The notes under the pieces are model-generated. The model was not told where the DNA came from. It saw nothing but the letters and a program-made list of their open reading frames with translations, and made no database searches. From Apostichopus japonicus (taxonomy: Eukaryota; Echinodermata; Holothuroidea; Aspidochirotida; Stichopodidae), in the NCBI RefSeq assembly GCF_037975245.1, contig NC_092562.1, forward strand, positions 8,225,001 to 8,289,000: a stretch of DNA of 64,000 bases. The letters run 5' to 3'. Of this stretch, positions 58,524 through 64,000 are shown piece by piece. A program made the translations under genes and the position numbers. How positions within the stretch are numbered: position 1 is the first letter of the stretch; each line of letters begins with the position of its first letter.

Positions 58524-59390
58524 GGTATAGTATAGCTCACTAGCTTGTTTGATCAGTTAATGCGCACTGGTTACAAGATCCTGATTGGCTGTTTGTATTA
58601 GTATTCATTTGTATTTTAGGGATAAGGGTTATTTAAAAGAGAAACGAAAGCAAATTTTGCCTGAACAGTTGAACACACAGATTCAGTAGTAAACATTATG
58701 TGTGTTGTAGTCTTGTAGAGCAGGAATTATATAATTCGACGGTCGTTAACATGCGTTTTCAGTACAGTGCGACTACTGTAGATGCCTTTTCTACCTATGG
58801 GCTATGTCACGTCAGGTTTTTCAGCAACTATAGCCTACTGCCAGTCCGGGGTCGTTCATGAGCTGTCATCATGGAGATTCGAGACCATTCAGACCAATGA
58901 TATATTTTTCGCAAATGTAATTTTTCTTGTGACACCCAAAATCCAAGTGGGAGGGCCACTGGGGGCGACAATCTTTCATGGGGGGCTGTCACCCCACGCC
59001 CCCCGTGGCTACACCACTGCGTGGTAGACATATGGGAAATGTTCATATGTGGTGGAAGTTTACAAACTTCAGATTGTCTTTTGTTCAGATGTTTAATGCT
59101 AAATTTAACATTAACTGCGATTATAAACCAAAAATAATATAATCGGATGTAAGGTTAGTCATAAAATTGTGATAATTACTTATTGATCCTTGTCTAATTG
59201 ATATCATCCATCTCATGACATACTGTGCATAGCCTTATGTTTAACTTAGTTCTACAGGAAGGTTCAAGAAGCCCTGCAACATTCTTAGCCATCATTTGTA
59301 TAACCTTGGCAATTTTCATTGACATTGGTTTAGACAAGATAGATACAACCATTATGTTAATGATTCTTTCACAAGCTTATAATTCATTTC
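58524..59390. other. No gene seen; single hAT-like end
   Basis: GGGGGGCTGTCACCCCACGC followed by CCCCCGTGGCTACACCACTG (ending at 59019) looks like the right end of another hAT-like element; its partner is not found. The rest is unremarkable. Confidence 0.4.
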
Positions 59391-60045
59391 TCATATCTCA
59401 AGAAGGGAAGGTCCGAACAATTTTATATTTGATGTGTAGAAGTACCACATTTAGTACAAGAAGGTTATTGGTTTTGGTGGAGTTCAAAGGTCATTTGGGG
59501 TCACCAGGGGTCAAATTGTGAAAACCTTGTAAACACGATATCTCAAGAAGGGAAGGTGGGACTAACTTCATACTTAGTGTGTAGAAGTACCACATTGAGT
59601 ACAAGAAGCTTATTGTTTTTGGTGGAGGTCAAAGGTCATTTGGGGTCAAATTTTGAAAACCTTGTAAACACGATATCTAAAGAACGAAAGCTTGGGAGGA
59701 CCTCATATTTAGTGTGTAGAAGTACCACATAGAGTACTAGGACCTTTTGGTTCTTGGTGGGTCATTTGGGGTCACCAGGGGTCAAATTGTGAAAAGCTTG
59801 TAAACACAATATCTCAATACTGGAAGCTTGGGCAGACCTTTAATTTAGTGTGTAGAAGTACCACATTGAGTTAAAGAAGCCGATTGTTATTCGTGGAGTT
59901 CAAGGTCATTTGGGGTCATTAGAGGTCAAATCGTGAAACCCTTGCAAACATGTGCACCCTCACTATACGTTACATCAGATTCATGAAGAAGACTGCTCAT
60001 GTTACATCATCGAAACCACAATGCATTTTTGCATTCTGGTTAATC
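59390..60045 (+). repeat. Second DR1 satellite array and 3' end
   Basis: Four units of the 44490 family (TCTCAAGAAGGGAAGGT, GTGTGTAGAAGTACCACATT, GGTGGAGGTCAAAGGTCATT, GGGGTCACCAGGGGTCAAAT). Exact AGGTCAAAGGTCA is at 59626-59638, a one-mismatch copy at 59481-59493. It closes with the same about 95-bp end as 45950-46055. Confidence 0.9.
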
Positions 60046-63000
60046 ATAGTTGATCGATTTTTTAGTAGGATGTTAAAATATGTTATATGCACGACTTTAC
60101 AAGTATTTCGTCAAGATACTAGTTAATTTGTAGGAAAATGCTGGGTTAATGACTTGGTTTCAAAAAACTGTATTTGAAAGTGTTTGCAAACGTTGGCATC
60201 CCTCTCTTATTACATCTTTTGAATGTTTGTGAATACTGTGCAAAATTTCTTACAGTACTTATTTTGAAAGTAGAAAAGCCAGAAAGACACACTTTTTCTA
60301 TAGATTTTGTGAAATTTTGCTGTAAAATATTCTCCTAAGAGATCTACAGTTCAGACTGTATTGTTTCTCATTTACAGTAGGTCCTTGTTAGTACAACCCA
60401 TGTGTTTCCCTTAAGAATGTTCCTTTGTTCATGTCTTGAGCATATGTGTGAATGTGCTTGATTGGCTAATTGTAAGAAGTATCTATGCATATGCAGTATT
60501 TCAAACAAGTCTGTATCAAATCAAACATGCTTATTTATCTAGGCCTTGCCAACTGTCTCCACATTGACATATATCAAAGATTAAAAACAGAGGATCTTTG
60601 TGCATTTGGTTGTGTAAATATTTTTAAAGCAAAGTTTATGTGGCCGTAGTTCTGACAATTTAGTCTATGTTCAAATAAGCCATGGCCTTGAGTTTTGAAG
60701 TTCATTGTTGGTTTGACATTAGACCTCCTGTCGAGGCTTTAGTTTGAAGACAAATGCTTTGCCTTCTATTCAGCATAGCCAAGGCCTCAATTTAGAAGAA
60801 AACACCTTGGCATGTAGACTAGCTCTTATTAAAATGGTTTCACATGTTCCCTTATTTGCACATGCTGCTGTGTTAAGCTCGGATTGTACGCTACATGTTT
60901 GGAAACAGTGAAATACGCTAACCTAAGTTACTATAACTTGTGGCAACTTTGCTAAATTAAAAAATGCAAAAGGCTGCTCTTACAAAGAAACATAAGACTA
61001 CAGTTAGTTTAGCATTTGCAAAGTTAGTAGATTAATGTAACATTTACTTGGAGTACGTTTGATCGAAACGAATGCATCAATTGACGCAGTAGGTAAAAGC
61101 TTGGTAACACTAGTTCAAATTCAAACATTTGCCATGGTCTGTTAAACTTTCAGCAGGCATTGCGTGCATATACATCTTTATGCTTAATTACTATCGGCCT
61201 ACTGTTTAGTGCAGGTTTTGTGAAGTTCTGAGTGTTTCATTGTAACTGGTCAGTTGGTGTAAGCTCTGCCATATAAGCTTTTATCAAAATAACCATAGAA
61301 TGTTATTCACCATAACCAAGGTGAAAGATTAAACATGGCGAGCAGGCTTACTAGTTACTGAAAAAAATCAGAGAGACAGAAGGCTTTGTGATTCCTTGCC
61401 ACAAAATTTCCACTCAACTACAAAGAATGATCTTCTTATCAGGGTTGCTAGTTTGTCTGCATCACAACTGGCCAAATTGGCTGCTACAGTAAGTCAGTTT
61501 AAGAAATGCATCATATGAATATGTTGTAATTTTCAGACAATTCTAATTGACCCTTGTATAGAGGTAGGAATTATGTTGGTCTGCAATTTGTTGCAATAGG
61601 GATCTCTTAGCTGAGTGAACATGTGGAAGTGAAAGGTATACAAGAAAATCCTAATGTTTTTACCGACATGTAGACCTATATCCAGCCTTGATCAGCACTG
61701 CACAAGCACTTCACAACTTTGAATGGTTGAAATCAGTTTAGACCCAACTATGTTCACCAAAGTATGAGGTTCATGCAAACTTTATTTTTGGAATTACCAT
61801 GTTTACAGAACTTTACTTACATTGACCTTGTAACACTCTGTTCAATGCTCCCACCCAGCTAGGGGACATGAATCTTAGGAGGAGCAGGGTTCTTAGGCTG
61901 TTATAGAGTCTCTTACCTGCACTGAGATACTGAGTTAGGTACATTATCACCATTCACCTTGTGACATATGAAAAACTACTCTACTACTGACTCGTCTTAA
62001 GCAACAATAAAAGAGATTGAAATGCAGAAAAGCATATATGTGGTTAAGCAATTAATGTTTTTACAATTAATAGAAAGCAAAGAAAAGACAAAGAATTAAG
62101 AAACCGGAAATAACAATCTTAAACTATTCACAATAGGAACTATAACTAAAACAGTGATCAGACTGTTAGGAGAAAGGGCTTGCTTCAGACCCGATTGGTT
62201 GGCCATTGTGGTCCAAGGCACACCAAGGCATGGTGGGGAGATGGCATCTGTAACCAGGGCATCTATGTCACCCACCCAAACCCATCAAACTTGCACAGAA
62301 ATAAGTATTTTATTTCTAATGATGATGCCTCCAATATCTTAGATGGCTGAGGGCTGTCAAGCGAGTGGCCTTACTTAACATTCACGTTAATCAATAAAAA
62401 TGGGGCTTGGTAACAATATGGGTAATTGCCAAATATAATATAAGACAATCTCCAATAATTACATGCAACATTAAGGCTAAATATAAATGAAATACATTTC
62501 CAGTAAATGCATAAGATATATATAGCTCACATCTAGCCGACGTACCAGTCAATAATGGACACTATACAGTAAGTCTCAGTAAAGTACTAGTTTGCCCTTA
62601 ACCCAATTACTAGCATGTTCCTAGTGTACAACTAAATGTATAAAATGTCAAAACAATATTACACCATATATTCCTAACAGTACTGATAAGCACCCTTCAT
62701 GAAAATGGAATAGAAACCATTAAACAGTAGTAAAGCTATTCAGTGTAAACTACTGACACAAACTGTCATAAAGAGAAAAGTACATACATACCATGATCTA
62801 GCTTAATGGATTCCACTGAAAGATAATCCTATATTCGGGTAACATATAGGCTATAGAATACACACAATAGCGAAATAATACACATGGATAAATAACATTG
62901 ACTATATCATGTTCCTGTTCAAGGGAACACTACTAAATTATACAATTAGACATATAGCATATCCATCTATGGTATGGCTACATTAAACACAATACATATC

Positions 63001-63650
63001 TGTGTGCTTGGAGCCATCGCAGAGTATAACTATACTACATTATTTAACTAAAAATCATACTTCTGGAAAATACAATGAGAATCGTACCTGCATAGAAGTT
63101 AGCAAATAATTCTTATGATGATTTCTCTGACGTCCTAGATAGCTGAGGGTTGCAGTGAGTGGCACAGATCACTGGTAAACTGGCTTACAGAGCCAGGGGT
63201 AAAGTATCCTTAGATTAAGCAACTTCCTGCCCAACCCAAATAAGGAGATAAATGAACCAGCTAATGGGCTACCTCATTATCTGGGAAACACCAACATTAC
63301 TTTAACAAGCACTAAGACACCAGGAGTAAACAACTTAGTGATGGAAGTCCCAGGAAATGAGCTCAAAGAGGTGAACACAAAGGTCACCTGTTTGCAGAAG
63401 AACTCAATCTCCTTTGACAACTTAGTCCTGTGCCTGTTGGCTATAATATGATGTAGATAGTAGTTTACTCTTCTTGGTACACATGGAGGACAGCAATGTC
63501 ATTCCAAGAATAAAGGCATAGTCATGCCAACTCTGTGCATGAAAGTGACAGGCCATTGCACGGTGCACCCCATGAGCACGAAGAATTTGAAGGGGGAACC
63601 TATCACACTGCCGGAGGGGAAATCTAAGTTCTTCTAAGTCCTAATTAACC
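60046..63650. other. Long stretch without a recognised gene
   Basis: 3.6 kb of AT-rich sequence. The phrase TAGAT(G/A)GCTGAGGG.TG..G followed by GAGTGGC occurs twice (about 62339 and 63138), each after GATGAT and a C/T-rich word, suggesting a diverged direct repeat about 800 bp apart. An open frame at 62154-62342 shows no domain features. Confidence 0.4.
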
Positions 63651-63694
63651 CCAAAAATTAGGGGTGCCAAAAGCAGCTGAGGAGCACACGTCTA

Positions 63695-63919
63695 CCAAAA
63701 ATGAGATTCATGGATGCTAGAATTATCGAGTTAGCTACTGCACAGTTCAATACTCCACAGTGTGTAGACAATCAACAAGCTAACTTCCTTGCTACCTGCA
63801 CACCATCATCTGGATCTCCTTTTCATGCTGGTTCAAACACAGTTGTATGTAATTGTCAGAACAGCTACTACGTAGTGGAGGTCTGACTGATTCCTGTACA
63901 TTTACTATCAGTGTTATAA
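63695..63919 (+). pseudogene. HYR-like exon with a frameshift
   Basis: The first part reads ATAQFNTPQCVDNQQANFLA, then TCTPSSGSPFHAGSNTVVC, aligning with the second half of HYR (the W-x-x-P-x-x-x-D-N strand, S-G-x-x-F-x-x-G-x-x-T-V). The frame then runs into a stop at 63884, while the next frame gives GGLTDSCTFTISVI before GTAAGT at 63920, the exact HYR ending in phase 1. One indel between about 63845 and 63875 separates the halves. The N-terminal D-x-x-P-x-x-x-C-P part is not seen. It may be a decayed exon of the same or a neighbouring HYR gene, or a genuine exon with a sequence error. Confidence 0.6.
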
Positions 63920-64000
63920 GTAAGTTTGAAGACATTGTTGACTCAGACTGACATCCGTGTACCTGTCCTTGAACTAGCTCAGAAGTTAACTTCTTTTCAG

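Overview
Animal nuclear DNA, AT-rich and dominated by introns and transposable elements. There are no long open reading frames, exons are 86-264 bp with GT-AG borders, and there are tRNA-derived SINE, LINE, DIRS, Ty3/Gypsy-like and many DNA-transposon relics. The domain mix of the one clear host gene (EGF, Calx-beta and HYR modules, all in phase-1 exons) together with hAT/DIRS/Penelope-like debris suggests a marine invertebrate deuterostome, most likely an echinoderm. That placement is an inference.

The backbone is one multi-exon gene on the + strand, spanning at least 1760 to 56840 and running off the window at the 5' side. I can place ten exons: EGF (1760), EGF (25707), EGF (26602), Calx-beta N half (33207), Calx-beta C half (35150), EGF (39794), EGF (40991), Calx-beta N half (42324), Calx-beta C half (47937) and HYR (56598). 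Every exon is symmetric phase 1-1, and they fall into a repeating four-exon module (EGF type B, EGF type A, Calx-N, Calx-C) followed by HYR. The product is probably a secreted or cell-surface adhesive/matrix protein. A second HYR-like exon with a frameshift lies at the right edge (ends 63919).

The introns hold the unusual material. 0.13-0.9 kb: tail of a Ty3/Gypsy-like pol, minus strand. 2.2-3.1 kb: a 39-bp minisatellite. 6.2-7.3 kb: a cluster of a 14-bp motif. 7.54-24.47 kb: a nested block with hAT-like ends, containing a Penelope-like/DIRS insertion (8.2-11.4 kb), a possible CACTA-like element (13.1-21.9 kb) with a broken candidate gene, and a 516-bp MITE with a perfect 8-bp target duplication. 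27.2-29.3 kb: an element ending in GGACAATT-type arrays. 29.75-31.08 kb: a minisatellite that inverts twice. 34.26-34.83 kb: a MITE. 36.06-38.37 kb: an element with TGACGTACGGGACA motifs. 42.5-45.65 kb and 59.4-60.05 kb: arrays carrying nuclear-receptor DR1 sites. 49.27-56.04 kb: a nest of three inverted-repeat elements, the innermost encoding a decayed DDE-like transposase.

The most interesting signal is a group of DNA transposons whose ends share GGGCA...TCCA-type inverted repeats and which carry several copies of a private 14-15-bp motif (TGACGTACGGGACA in one, GGTTACTCACGTTAC in the other). One of these has recognisable transposase coding sequence that I cannot assign to a named superfamily.
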